A DNA stretch of 64,000 bases. Origin: Eubacteriales bacterium. Lineage in GTDB: Bacteria > Bacillota > Clostridia > Lachnospirales > Lachnospiraceae. A program made the translations under genes and the position numbers. How positions within the stretch are numbered: position 1 is the first letter of the stretch; every line of letters begins with the position of its first letter. The stretch is from assembly GCA_030537135.1 (NCBI GenBank), contig JAUNOP010000006.1, positions 26,480-90,479 on the forward strand. Direction: 5' to 3'. This document shows, piece by piece, positions 9,349 through 19,300 of this stretch. Below the pieces are notes generated by a model, which was not told where the DNA came from, searched no databases, and worked only from the letters and a program-made list of their open reading frames with translations.

Positions 9349-10866
9349 TTATTCGATTGTGCGGTTGATGTTCACGGAATTGTCTGCCTGTACTCCGCTT
9401 GTATGGTCTCTGGAGGTTATAGTCATCAGACCCTGCTCTGAAATAGAAAGAATCTCTGTTGTCTTGGAACCAAGAGGGATTACCTTTTGGGGACGCTCGA
9501 TTGTGACGGACATAATCTGGTGTCCCTGGGAGGTCTCAATGATTTTTTCTTCTCCTGCATAGTCAGACTCGCATACCTTAAAAACGCTGTGTTTCTGATT
9601 TTCTATTCTTGTATAGGATTCCATGGAAGCGCTCACCGGAAGCTTTGTTCCTTTTGGAATCATAATTTCCAGCATTTCCTTGTTTCCTCTGTCTGAGTAG
9701 AAATAAATGATTCCATAGCTGTGTGTGGTAATCAAATCAATCATTTTTTCCTTCTGTACAATATCCTTGCCATCCCAGATTCTGGTCGCCGCATATCTGG
9801 CCGCTCCATAGGCAATGGCATGCTCTGGCTCTACCAGCCGGATATCCATACCTGCCGGAAACAGCCCCTCATTTCTCAGACAATTCAGTACTTGAGGCAT
9901 GTAGGTGCTTCCCCCTGTAAGAATCACATGATCAATTTTCTTCCCTGACTGGCGGGCAAGAAGTCTGCGGATTTTTTCCACTGTGCGGTCAAGGAGGGGG
10001 CGGCTCAGGCGTTCAAATTCCTCTCTGGTAAGCTCGATTTCCAGATACTCTCCTCTTATCGGAATTTCTTCATTAATAACCAGCAGCTCTGTCAGCTCCT
10101 CCTTGAATTTTCTGGCTTCCCGAAGGAACAGCTCCCGCAGCTCAGGCGTAGGCTTTCTTCCGAATTTCTGCTCATATTTCCCTGCAATCCAGTCTGCCAC
10201 CACGCCGTCCCAGTCATCGCCTCCAAGCTTTCGATCTCCCTCCTGGTCAATCACCTCATAGGGAACCGTCCCCTCTGCATGCGCCTGTACAAGAGCCGCG
10301 TCAAAGGTTCCTCCGCCCAGGTCATACACCAGAATGTTGGCGTCCTTTTCTTTTTTGATTCCAAAATATTCAATCGCCGCTGCAACCGGCTCTGGTATGA
10401 TTCCTGTAATGTGCAGCTTAGTCTTATTGCCAAGCTTCACTGCTGCGGCTGCTTCCCAAATCAGCTGCTTCATAGGCTCTGTAAAATCCACAGGCACTGT
10501 AATGACAGCCTCGATCTCATCATATTCCTCAAGATATACATTAGTGAGCTGATTTTCCGCGCAGCTTACAATGTACGAAATAATCTCTGTCACAATCTTT
10601 TTATTGGAAAAGGTCTTATCAGCGACCGTAAAGGTCTGCTTGCTGAGATTTCTCTTAATGGAGCGCACTGCATACTGCGGATTTTTGATTGCACGGCTTT
10701 CTGCCATTCGCCCTACCAGCTTGTTCTTGCCGTCATAGAAAAATACAGAGGGAATTCCATAGGTTTCCTTGCTCGGAATCAGGGGCATGACAAAATCCCC
10801 ATGCTCAAATCCTGCAAAAGAATATGTTGTTCCAAAATCAATTCCTATTCTTACTGTCTTCGCCAT
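9349..10866 (-). CDS. Lidless Hsp70-family chaperone, third in cluster
   Basis: A 505-residue DnaK homologue. It has IGIDFGTTYS (phosphate 1), SIKRNL (catalytic Lys), PEPVAAAIEYF (hinge Glu), YDLGGGTFDAAL (phosphate 2) and VILTGGSTYMP (adenosine), so ATPase activity is expected. After the NBD (about 1-370) a roughly 135-residue segment aligns with the DnaK SBD-beta: HSYGII, then IPKGTKLPVSAS, and finally a strand pattern ending in DHTSG. The helical lid is absent, making it about 130 residues shorter than DnaK. ATG 10866 is used because GAGG lies upstream and the Hsp70 homology begins there. The gene follows the next Hsp70 by 83 bases. It is the closest relative in the window of the protein encoded at 10950-12476. 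Confidence 0.95.
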   Translation of the reverse strand: MAKTVRIGIDFGTTYSFAGFEHGDFVMPLIPSKETYGIPSVFFYDGKNKLVGRMAESRAIKNPQYAVRSIKRNLSKQTFTVADKTFSNKKIVTEIISYIVSCAENQLTNVYLEEYDEIEAVITVPVDFTEPMKQLIWEAAAAVKLGNKTKLHITGIIPEPVAAAIEYFGIKKEKDANILVYDLGGGTFDAALVQAHAEGTVPYEVIDQEGDRKLGGDDWDGVVADWIAGKYEQKFGRKPTPELRELFLREARKFKEELTELLVINEEIPIRGEYLEIELTREEFERLSRPLLDRTVEKIRRLLARQSGKKIDHVILTGGSTYMPQVLNCLRNEGLFPAGMDIRLVEPEHAIAYGAARYAATRIWDGKDIVQKEKMIDLITTHSYGIIYFYSDRGNKEMLEIMIPKGTKLPVSASMESYTRIENQKHSVFKVCESDYAGEEKIIETSQGHQIMSVTIERPQKVIPLGSKTTEILSISEQGLMTITSRDHTSGVQADNSVNINRTIE

Positions 10867-10949
10867 CTTTTTTATCCTCTTTTCTTGTCTCAACTCAAGC
10901 TCAGTCATTTAGCAGTGTGCGACATGTAAAAGCATCTGCCTGAGCTTGT

Positions 10950-12476
10950 CTAAAGCTTCATCTCCAGCTGCACCTTTGTCTCCACTGCTGCGCCGTACAC
11001 ACGGTCTTCTGCCCGAAACTGCAAAATCAAATCCTCCCCCAGGGTAAGAATCTGCCTTGCCTGGGTTCCCTTTGGAACCTGTACCTGACGCTCAAGTCTG
11101 GCTGTCATGATTTCTCTGCCCTCTGTGAGTTCAATGAGCTGCCGCTCATCCAGATTATCAGACTCGCAGATTACATATTGGCTGGTTCTGCTGTTTTCTG
11201 ATCTCACATAGGAAATGGATTCAGCGGCAGCAGGAAGGCGCGTTCCCTTCCTAATCAGGATTTCAATCATCTCTTTTCCCTGCATGGAATTGATATGATA
11301 AATAATACCGTAGTTGTGCGGGGCAATCAGGTGAATTCTTGCTCTAGATTTTTCGTGCTTATCCTCTGCCGTGTCCGGGGTAATCGGCAGAATATCCGCA
11401 TATCTGGCCGCTCCATAGGCAATCGCATGCTCTGGCTCCACAAACCGTATTTCTACGTCCTCTGAAAATAGCTTCTCCTCCCTGAGACTTCTCATGATCT
11501 GCGGCATATAGGTGCTGCCTCCTGTCAGAATCACATGCCTTAATGCCCTGTCAGACTGACGGGAAAGGAGCTTTCTCAGATCCTCCAGAGTTCTCTCAAG
11601 CAGCCCTCTTGTCAGATCTTCAAATTTTTCCCGGCTGATTTCTGTCTCAAAGATGTCTCCCCGTATCTGAATCGAGGCCTCTGCAGTCTCAATTTCTGTC
11701 AGCTCCTGCTTGCAGTTCCTTGCGCTTACAAGAAGCTCTCTCAAAGCTGTCCCTGGAAGCTTCTTGCCTTTTTCTCTCTCATACTGCTCCATAACCCAGT
11801 CGGCAAGCGCTCTGTCCCAGTCGTCCCCTCCCAGGCTGCTCTCTCCAATCTGGTCAATCACCTCGTATGGCTCTGAGGTCTCCTTGCTGGAATGCACCAG
11901 CGCCACGTCAAAGGTTCCTCCGCCCAGGTCATACACCAGAATATCTCTCTCCTCCTGCGGCACCAGTCCAAAGTACTCAATTGCCGCTGCACAGGGTTCG
12001 GGAATCACGCCTGTGATACTCAGCCTTGTCCCGTTTTTCAGCCTTACCTCACGGGCAGCCTCGCGAATCAGGCGAATGCGCGGATTATTAAAGTCCACGG
12101 GAACGGTTATGACCGCCTCCATCCTGTCATATTCTACAAAATACTGCTCCTCCAGCATTTTTTCCGCACACTCCACCACATAGCCGATGATAGCGGTCAC
12201 AATCTCCTTTGGCGTAAACGTCCTTCCGCCGACTGTCAGCTCTTTCTGATGCAGGTTTCTCTTAATAGAGAACACAGCATTCTCCGGGTGCGCCGTGGCT
12301 CTGCTTACAGCAAGCTTCCCTATCAGCTGTTTTTTTCCGTCATAATAAAAAACCGAAGGGATTCCATAGGTCTCCTTTGCCGGAATCAGGGGCATGACCC
12401 TGTCTCCGTGAAGAAAGCCTGCAAATGAATATGTAGTGCCAAAATCAATTCCTATTTTCACAACCTTTTCTGCCAT
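10950..12476 (-). CDS. Lidless Hsp70-family chaperone, second in cluster
   Basis: A 508-residue DnaK homologue with a complete ATPase signature: IGIDFGTTYS, SIKRNL, PEPCAAAIEYF, YDLGGGTFDVAL and VILTGGSTYMP. The C-terminal 140 residues form an SBD-beta-like part (HNYGIIYHI, IRKGTRLPAAAE, final strand near DRVYGA) without a lid. Similarity to the 9349-10866 protein runs over the whole length, which points to tandem duplication. ATG 12476 follows GGGAG with six-base spacing; a longer frame to 12533 starts with a Lys/Arg-rich stretch lacking Hsp70 homology. A 205-base gap with an inverted repeat separates it from the preceding gene, the longest gap of the cluster. Confidence 0.95.
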   Translation of the reverse strand: MAEKVVKIGIDFGTTYSFAGFLHGDRVMPLIPAKETYGIPSVFYYDGKKQLIGKLAVSRATAHPENAVFSIKRNLHQKELTVGGRTFTPKEIVTAIIGYVVECAEKMLEEQYFVEYDRMEAVITVPVDFNNPRIRLIREAAREVRLKNGTRLSITGVIPEPCAAAIEYFGLVPQEERDILVYDLGGGTFDVALVHSSKETSEPYEVIDQIGESSLGGDDWDRALADWVMEQYEREKGKKLPGTALRELLVSARNCKQELTEIETAEASIQIRGDIFETEISREKFEDLTRGLLERTLEDLRKLLSRQSDRALRHVILTGGSTYMPQIMRSLREEKLFSEDVEIRFVEPEHAIAYGAARYADILPITPDTAEDKHEKSRARIHLIAPHNYGIIYHINSMQGKEMIEILIRKGTRLPAAAESISYVRSENSRTSQYVICESDNLDERQLIELTEGREIMTARLERQVQVPKGTQARQILTLGEDLILQFRAEDRVYGAAVETKVQLEMKL

Positions 12477-12581
12477 TTTTCTCTCCCGTACCAATCGTTT
12501 TCTCTTTTTGCCGCCTTCTTCCCCAACGGACATGTCTGCTTAAGTACTATATACCATGTATAGAAGTCGATTGCTCTGTGT

Positions 12582-12659
12582 CTGCATCTACGCTGCGGTC
12601 ATTGCGCTGCCTGCTCATACCGGTCCGCCATTCCAATGTCCGAGCATCTATAGATGCAG
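12582..12659. repeat. Inverted repeat in the gap between two Hsp70 genes
   Basis: The 205-base gap between the Hsp70 genes (12477-12681) contains CTGCATCTA at 12582-12590 and its exact inverse TAGATGCAG at 12651-12659. The second arm is also half of a local palindrome, GCATCTATAGATGC (12644-12657). No convincing promoter or T-rich terminator accompanies it. It could be a processing site or partial attenuator that tunes expression of the two downstream paralogues. Confidence 0.45.
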
Positions 12660-12681
12660 GCCTGCCCCCAGTCCGTAGCTT

Positions 12682-14190
12682 TTACCGTATATGGCTCTCT
12701 ATTTCCAGCCTTCTGGATACCCTGCGCCCTGTAAGGGAATCCACGGCTGCTATTTCCAGGATATTGTCCCTGCTCAGAGTGAGGGTCTGCACAGACTCCG
12801 TTCCTGCCGGGACTGCCTCATCCCGCCGTATCTTGACAGACAGAATCTCCTCTCCTCTGGATAGGTCAGCTACCTTCTCCTCCCTAGTGCAGTCTGATTC
12901 AAATACAGTAAACTGACTGTACCTGCCCTGTGCTGAGGTTTTTGAGGTTCTCTGCACAGACACAGGAAGCTCATCTCCGCTGTAAATAAGGTTGAAAATT
13001 TTGGAATTCCCCTCTTCGTCCAGATATTCGATTCCATAAGTATGTGTTGCCTTGAGCCTTACAGGACTTACAAGCTGCTCAAGCATTTTGGCATATCTTG
13101 CCGCCCCATAGGATATGGCAAGCTCAGGATTTGCCATCTGCACCCTGCACTCTGGAAAGGCCTCCCTTACAGCCTCCTGAATCTGCGGCATATAGGAGCC
13201 TCCTCCCACCAGTATCACATCTGCTATCGGATGCTTCTTGTGTTTTTTTCTTAAGCGTGATGCCATGCGGATAGTCTGCTGCTTCAGATCCTCTGTTATA
13301 GTGTCGAATTCCTGCCTGGTCACCTGAATGTCATAATAGCTTCCCTGCAGAGGAATGCTTGCTTCTGTCTCTTCTAATTCGCTTAATTCCTCCTTGATTC
13401 TCCTTGCCTCTGTAAGCAGGGCATGATGGTTAGCCTGAAGGAGAGCCTCTCTTCGCTCCCCTGAAAGTTCTGTCATTTCTGCCCTGAGCTTCTCCTCCAT
13501 TAATTGCAGGAGCCTTCTGTCCCAGTCGTTTCCTCCAATGCCCTTTCCGTCCTGTCCAATCACAATATACGGCTCCTTTGGGTTATCCACTGCCTGAACA
13601 ATCGCCGTGTCAAAGGTTCCTCCTCCCAAATCATAGACCAGAATGCTTTTATCATCAGCCGCCGAAAGCCCCAGATACTCCACGGCAGCTGCAACCGGCT
13701 CTGCAATAACTGCAATAACTTTGACCTTGCGGCCGGATTCCAGAACAATGCCCTGCGCTGCGTCGCGAATCATCTTTTTTCTGGGCTCGCTGAACTTTAC
13801 CGGCACTGTAATCACAATCTCAAGGGGCTTGTCTGAATTCTCATCTGCCTCCTGGCTGTGAAACTCCTCCCGCAGAGACTGCTCGGCTCCGGCAATCAAG
13901 TACCGCAGAATCTCCCGCACAATCTCCTCTGGCTCATATTCCCTGTCATCCAATACAAAAAAAGGCTCCTCCAGCTTTTTCTTGACAGCTTCCACCACAA
14001 ACTGCGGATAAAGTGCGCCTGCTAAGGCGGCTCTGCTTCCTGTCAGCGTTCTTTTCCTGTCATGAAAAAAAACGGACGGAACTCTCCGCACATTCCGCTC
14101 CTCTCTGGGCACGAGCGCCATTACCCTGTCCCCGTTTATAAAGCCTGCCGAAGAATAGCAGGTTCCAAAGTCAACACCTATTACAGCCAT
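12682..14190 (-). CDS. Lidless Hsp70-family chaperone, first in cluster
   Basis: A 502-residue DnaK homologue: IGVDFGTCYS at the N-terminus, AVKKKL at the catalytic lysine position, AEPVAAAVEYL, YDLGGGTFDTAI and VILVGGGSYMP. The first phosphate loop carries Cys where the other two paralogues carry Thr. The SBD-beta-like C-terminus (THTYGIEYL, SGDELPVSVQ, ending in LTGRRVSRR) lacks a lid. It is more divergent than the two paralogues downstream. ATG 14190 begins 25 bases after the TPR-like gene and has a GAGGGAG site. The Gly-Lys-rich loop and all ATP contacts appear intact, so it is probably an active ATPase; its client is unknown. Confidence 0.95.
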   Translation of the reverse strand: MAVIGVDFGTCYSSAGFINGDRVMALVPREERNVRRVPSVFFHDRKRTLTGSRAALAGALYPQFVVEAVKKKLEEPFFVLDDREYEPEEIVREILRYLIAGAEQSLREEFHSQEADENSDKPLEIVITVPVKFSEPRKKMIRDAAQGIVLESGRKVKVIAVIAEPVAAAVEYLGLSAADDKSILVYDLGGGTFDTAIVQAVDNPKEPYIVIGQDGKGIGGNDWDRRLLQLMEEKLRAEMTELSGERREALLQANHHALLTEARRIKEELSELEETEASIPLQGSYYDIQVTRQEFDTITEDLKQQTIRMASRLRKKHKKHPIADVILVGGGSYMPQIQEAVREAFPECRVQMANPELAISYGAARYAKMLEQLVSPVRLKATHTYGIEYLDEEGNSKIFNLIYSGDELPVSVQRTSKTSAQGRYSQFTVFESDCTREEKVADLSRGEEILSVKIRRDEAVPAGTESVQTLTLSRDNILEIAAVDSLTGRRVSRRLEIESHIR

Positions 14191-14215
14191 TTTCTCTCCA
14201 CTCCCTCTTATTCTC

Positions 14216-14998
14216 CTATGCCCCTGTATTCCTCTGATACTCCTTTGTGAGCCTTTCCAGGGTTTCTTCCACCTGGCCGTCCTTTACGGCTGCTTTGGGA
14301 AGTCTTCCAAGTTCTGTGCGCACAGCCTGGATTTCCTGCCTGGTTCTCGCATCCACGCCCAGCTCCTTAAGCTTTCGCACATATTCCTCCTCTTCATACA
14401 CCTCTGAGAAGGTCAGAAGATAGCTCTTGAGGGTATTCTTTGTGTGAAGCTGCTGGTAGGCCTTTTCAAAGCATTCCAGCGCTCTTTCCTTCTGAAAAAG
14501 ATAACTGTAGGTACACCCCATGTTATACCACACAACGCCTGTGAAGCCTTCTCTCATTCTGGAGACGTCCTCTCTCTCCAAAACGCTCCTGTAGATTCCA
14601 AGAGCCCGGACATACATCCCATTCTCCACCAGGCTGTCTCCCTTTCTCTTTTCCCTCACGGTCACAGGCTCCTTGGCAAGCCTTTGAAGTCTTGCAGAGA
14701 GGGTCTTAAGTTCCTCGTAATTCAGATAATTGATCTCTTTAAAAACAGGATACACGAATTCATCGATTCCTCCTGCCTTTTCCCAGATGGCGCGCAGCCT
14801 TCCTGAAAGACCGGAAAGCCCCAATTCCTCCCTGATCCACTCGCAAAGCTGCTCGTTCATAATCGTCTCGTCAATCAGATAAAGATTGTGGCAAAAATAA
14901 TAACAAAGCTCTTCAATGGAATAAATATTGGTACTGATGTTTTCAATAAAATATGGGTTTTCTGCCTGTTTTACCTGACATAAAATAAAGCCGCTCAT
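14216..14998 (-). CDS. TPR-like helical protein of chaperone cluster
   Basis: A 260-residue, predominantly helical, cytoplasmic protein. Residues about 115-200 contain two TPR-like helix pairs (GDSLVENGMYVRALGIYRSV, and WYNMGCTYSYLFQKERALEC followed by FEKAYQQL), the classical pattern of a peptide-binding adaptor. The N-terminal 50 residues include a Tyr/Cys-rich segment. AGGAGG in front of ATG 14998 overlaps the stop of the preceding gene, so translation is probably coupled. TPR proteins often dock to Hsp70 C-termini in other systems; here that is only a suggestion from gene order. Confidence 0.85.
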   Translation of the reverse strand: MSGFILCQVKQAENPYFIENISTNIYSIEELCYYFCHNLYLIDETIMNEQLCEWIREELGLSGLSGRLRAIWEKAGGIDEFVYPVFKEINYLNYEELKTLSARLQRLAKEPVTVREKRKGDSLVENGMYVRALGIYRSVLEREDVSRMREGFTGVVWYNMGCTYSYLFQKERALECFEKAYQQLHTKNTLKSYLLTFSEVYEEEEYVRKLKELGVDARTRQEIQAVRTELGRLPKAAVKDGQVEETLERLTKEYQRNTGA

Positions 14999-15010
14999 AT
15001 GTACTGCCTC

Positions 15011-16258
15011 CTACCATTCCATGGATTCCTTCCAGACCTTTCCGCTGGATGGAAACATTTCTCCAAAGCCCAAGTCACGCACCATGATATCGCACTGCTT
15101 TGGAGAACGGTAAACCAGGCTCACCCTGAGTCTGGTGGTGCGGTTCGGTCTCTCCGGGATTCCAGGAAGAAGCATGCCGACACGCTTTTTATTTTTCTCT
15201 CCCATCTGATTTATCAGAAAGACCAGCTCCTCTGTATCATCCAGTATTAAATCATACTCTGCACTGCACTCATACCAGTTATGCCCCGCCTCAATCAGCG
15301 AATAATAGGCAGGAGAGCCCATAACGGTCATCTCCATCCCCACATTGACTGTAACTAACGATTCGCTCAGATACAAATAGCCCTTAAGCGATTTCTTTTC
15401 CAGACGCTCTCTGCCCGCCTCACACGCGCCTTTTGCAAAAAGGTTGTTTCCTGCAAAAACCTTTCTGTGATTTCTGCACAGAGCCTTTATCGATTTGTTT
15501 GCCCACTGCGTGTCAAAGCCGTCTCCTGTAATCTGAACGCTGGAATATAAATCCGTTCTCAGCGTCTGCTGGACAAACTGGCAAAAGGCGGCGTCCTTAT
15601 CCTCTTCTCCCAAAGGAAGCTCCAGAAAAAGCGGATCCTCCAGTCTCACCAGAACCGGCTTTGTCTTGATATTCATAGAGAGTCTCCGAAAGGTCGCCCT
15701 GTCTCCCTGAAAATCATACCAGCCCACATATCTGTTCCAGGTCTCCTTTTTCTGGGCCAGCGCATAATAATAGAAGCATTCCCCATAATCCAGAATCTGA
15801 AGCTGCGCCTTGCGGAATTTCAGTTTTTCACAGGCAGACTGCAGGTTCTTTACCAGATTTTTATTAAGAGAGGAAACAGCAATGCTCAGGCACTTGATGT
15901 TTTTGACAGGATCTGCCATTCCCAAAAACTTAAGAAGGTGTCTGAAATATTCTGCCAGAAGCTCGGAGGGCTCTATCATCTCATCCTCCACAGCCACAGG
16001 AGCATCCATTTCACAGATTTCATAAAGATTTTCAATCAAAAAATCTCCCTTTTCTCGGGCAAAATACTCTGCCTCCACTCCTATGCAGAAATCCTTTTGG
16101 GCAATCCGCCTGCACAGACAGGTGGGGATTTCATATTGGCTGCTGCCTACCTTCATGGAAATAGACAGAACCTCATCTGCTTTTCTATTGTAATAGCATA
16201 TCTGAGAGTTCTCTCTTCCAAAGTCTATGCCAAGTAAAATGTCTCGAATTTCATTCAT
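15011..16258 (-). CDS. Degenerate actin/Hsp70-fold protein (DUF5716-like)
   Basis: A 415-residue protein. The N-terminus GIDFGRENSQICYY resembles the first phosphate loop of Hsp70/actin ATPases but lacks the usual GTTxS. The second phosphate loop is eroded (YDFQGDRATF instead of DLGGGTFD), while an adenosine-like region (ITGDGF, then FAGNNLFAKGACEAG near residue 275) can be seen. No substrate-binding domain follows. It probably keeps the fold but may bind nucleotide weakly or not at all. From memory it resembles the clostridial family DUF5716, which I could not check. ATG 16258 has GGGAGG six bases upstream. It lies directly upstream of the TPR gene with a 12-base gap. Confidence 0.82.
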   Translation of the reverse strand: MNEIRDILLGIDFGRENSQICYYNRKADEVLSISMKVGSSQYEIPTCLCRRIAQKDFCIGVEAEYFAREKGDFLIENLYEICEMDAPVAVEDEMIEPSELLAEYFRHLLKFLGMADPVKNIKCLSIAVSSLNKNLVKNLQSACEKLKFRKAQLQILDYGECFYYYALAQKKETWNRYVGWYDFQGDRATFRRLSMNIKTKPVLVRLEDPLFLELPLGEEDKDAAFCQFVQQTLRTDLYSSVQITGDGFDTQWANKSIKALCRNHRKVFAGNNLFAKGACEAGRERLEKKSLKGYLYLSESLVTVNVGMEMTVMGSPAYYSLIEAGHNWYECSAEYDLILDDTEELVFLINQMGEKNKKRVGMLLPGIPERPNRTTRLRVSLVYRSPKQCDIMVRDLGFGEMFPSSGKVWKESMEW

Positions 16259-16340
16259 ATCTGCCTCCCAAAGGACCGGAAAATATATGGCAGCTTACTC
16301 CTTTCACAGCAGCGAAAATACTCCCCGGTTCCTCACTCCC

Positions 16341-19300
16341 TTATGGTTCCTTCTCTATTGTATATACATGCTTCACCCAGCGCTCTCTGTCAAGATAATC
16401 CGTAAGGAGACTTTTTGCCTGCTGTATCTGTGCATTTCTCCAGTTATACAGAATCTTGTTCAAAAGCTGAAATCTGCTCTGATTCTCCTCTTGCACCTTA
16501 TCCATGATAATGACAGCCTCTGGAGTCTTTTGTTTATTTTCCCTGTCCTCCACTGTAAAATAGTATCTGAGACTCTCTCCATAAAACATCGTAAAGGTTC
16601 TTACAAAAAAGCCCTCATACATATTTTTCACAGGCTCTGTTTTCCATTCCAGCTCTGTACCAAAGCCAGAATCCAGTGCATAGTGCAGCACAACCCGGCT
16701 CCTGGGATTCCCCCGATATTCTGCGCACTGCTTATCCTCAAGCCGACACATACTCAGCATTTCAAGAGGAAGTCTCGCAAAAAAGGAAAAATACAGCCTC
16801 TTGTCTTCGCATTCTGCCAGAATTTCTCCTGCCAGACGTTTTTCCTTTTGTGTGAGCTTGTCCTTTTCAGAGAGCCGCTTCAAATAATTGAGCCTGCAGA
16901 CAGCATCCATTTCCCAGTGTCTCTCACAGGCAGTTTCCAGACATTTTTCCAGAAGCTCTCCCTGCATCATTCCATGGACAAACTCCCCATAGGAAACAAA
17001 GGTCAGATATGCCAGAATCACAGACTCCTTGCCAGTCTGATGCACATAGCTCTGAAAAACATCTTCTCCCTCAAGCCTGTAATCCCAGGTAAACATCAGT
17101 GTTTGCAGAATTCGCTCTTCCAGGTCAAAGGTATCCAGATGAAAGCTTCTCACGCTCTTCCACAGCCTCAAAAGAAAATCTACATCTCCTTTTTTGAATT
17201 TCATGAGGTAAATAAGAAGAACATCGTCATATTTTCCCTGCTCATAAATCTGGCTTGCCAAAGCCACAAGCCCCTCGTCCTCCTCCATCTCCTTCTTGAG
17301 AATCAGGCGGCTTGTCATTTTGAGCAAAGTCTCCGGCTCCACATGCTCGCAGCCGCCCTCTTCAATCACCTCATAGGCAGCGTCATAAAAGCCGGACGCA
17401 ATCAAAAGCTCCAAAAGCTCTTTTCGGTTCACTGCCGCAAAGGCATGATAGTCCATTTCCTTTAAAGCCTTTTCTGTCTGATCCTCTCCAATATGAGAAG
17501 CATAATAGGTTAAAAGCTCTCTCCGGATTTTTTTTCTATAGTCGCTGGAAAAATCAGAAAGCCTTGACAAAATCCCAAAGAAATCCAGACTATCAGAGGA
17601 AAGCTTTTGTTTTTCACATTCATATAAAAGAAGGCCGGCCTGGAAGGCTCCAAGATGAAGACAGCTTTCCGCCACATCCGCCTCATCAAAAAGCTTTTTT
17701 CTATTATAGTCCACAGTTGCCGCGTACCTTCTCTGCCTGCTGTCCTGGAACAGAATCACTCCGTCTTTGGTATAAATTCTGGGATAAGCGATTCCCCGAA
17801 CGCAGGGATAAGCCTCCTCCTGATTCATCTGCGGATGCCGCACCACAATGCTTCTCACCTTTGGGTCATCACAATATATCCGATAGGTAAACAGCATTCT
17901 GCCTATCCTTGCCGCTTCCTCCAAGGTCTGGGGATTCATGGCAAACTCCTGGTACAAAACCGCATAATCCTCATTGATTTTTTCTTTTTCCAGCATCTGC
18001 GCGGTAAATTTCTTCATGCCATCCAGGTAATCCTCGTAAATTTTTGGCGCGGTTTCCTTATGCAGAACAATATTGGCAAAGAGATAGGCTCTTCTGTCAT
18101 CTCCAAGAGAGCGGTTGTTATAGGCAAAATACAAAAGCAAAGTTCTCGGAAGCTCTCTCTGATAAGAGATATCTATCGTCTCCATATAGTATTCATACAG
18201 CCTTGTAATACGCAGTCCCTTCTCTATTGCCAGGGCAAACCAGCGGAAAAATCTGGGATTTCTGGGATTTCCCTTCATAATATATTTACACACTGCCTCC
18301 AGAGTATCATTGTTCGGAAAGGCTTCATATGCAGCCGCAAGCGCCTGAAACAAGCTTCCTGAAAAATGCTTCTCATAACCTGCGAGATAAGCGATTCTCA
18401 TGCTGATCTCCTCTGTAAGAAGTCCCTCCTTGCCAGCATACAGAAATACCTGCGTCCAAAGGCCTCCCACTCTGCGCAGGAGGGCGATATTTTCAGCAAT
18501 CACATTCCAGGCTTCCAGGTACAGAAGCGGACTGCGGCAGCCTCTCTCATACTGCTCTTCAAAAGCAAACAGCTTTTTCTGGGGCGAGGTCTGAAATTCA
18601 TCCTCAAGCTGTGACCAGAGCCAGAACAAAAGAAAGCTGTCCTCCTTCTGAAGATACAGAGAGTGAAGCTTTCTGGCTGTCTGATAGGAATCTCCCGAAA
18701 GACCGGTGCAATAGCAAAGGTATACATAGGCTCCTGCTGCCTCAAGGTCTCTCCTTGCAAAGGAACTGCCCTTGAATCTCTTCAGAATCCCCACAGCCTC
18801 CTCTGTCTTCTCCTCCTGGTAGAGAACATAGGCTTCATAGAGCTGATACTTCGCATAATTGCGGCCTGTGCTTTTAAGCCCCTCCAGAAGGCTTCCTGTA
18901 TGGGAAACCCAGCTTTTATAATCCATCTTATGGGTGCGCAGAGCCATATAATCCTTCATAAATTCTGCCAGATACCTTTTCTCTGCCAACCCTTCCTGAA
19001 TCTGAATTTTTTTGTCCCTGGAAGCTGCCACAGTATACACAAGCTCCTGATAGGGTGTGCGCAGACGAATATATCCGTACTTTCTTCCTCTTCCCAGGAC
19101 ATTTTTCAAAATCACATAGTTCAGACGGCACACGCTGCCAATAAATTCGTCCTCCCGAATGGTCTTCTTTGGCACACTCAGAAAATCTCCCTGTACCTCC
19201 ACCTCGATTTCCAGATAGCCCCAGCCGGTTCTGCGCAGCTCCAGGTACTCCTGTGTTGATTCCTGAAGCTCATAATATTCTGCCGTATCTTCTCTCAGGC

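Noticed and set aside
12540-12600. Internal promoter with TATATA-like -10 in the Hsp70 gap
   Set aside because: No -35 box at correct spacing; the boxes found match too few positions.
16227-17465. 412-residue open frame on the plus strand
   Set aside because: It lies antisense to the large first cluster gene, with unlikely composition and no start signal.
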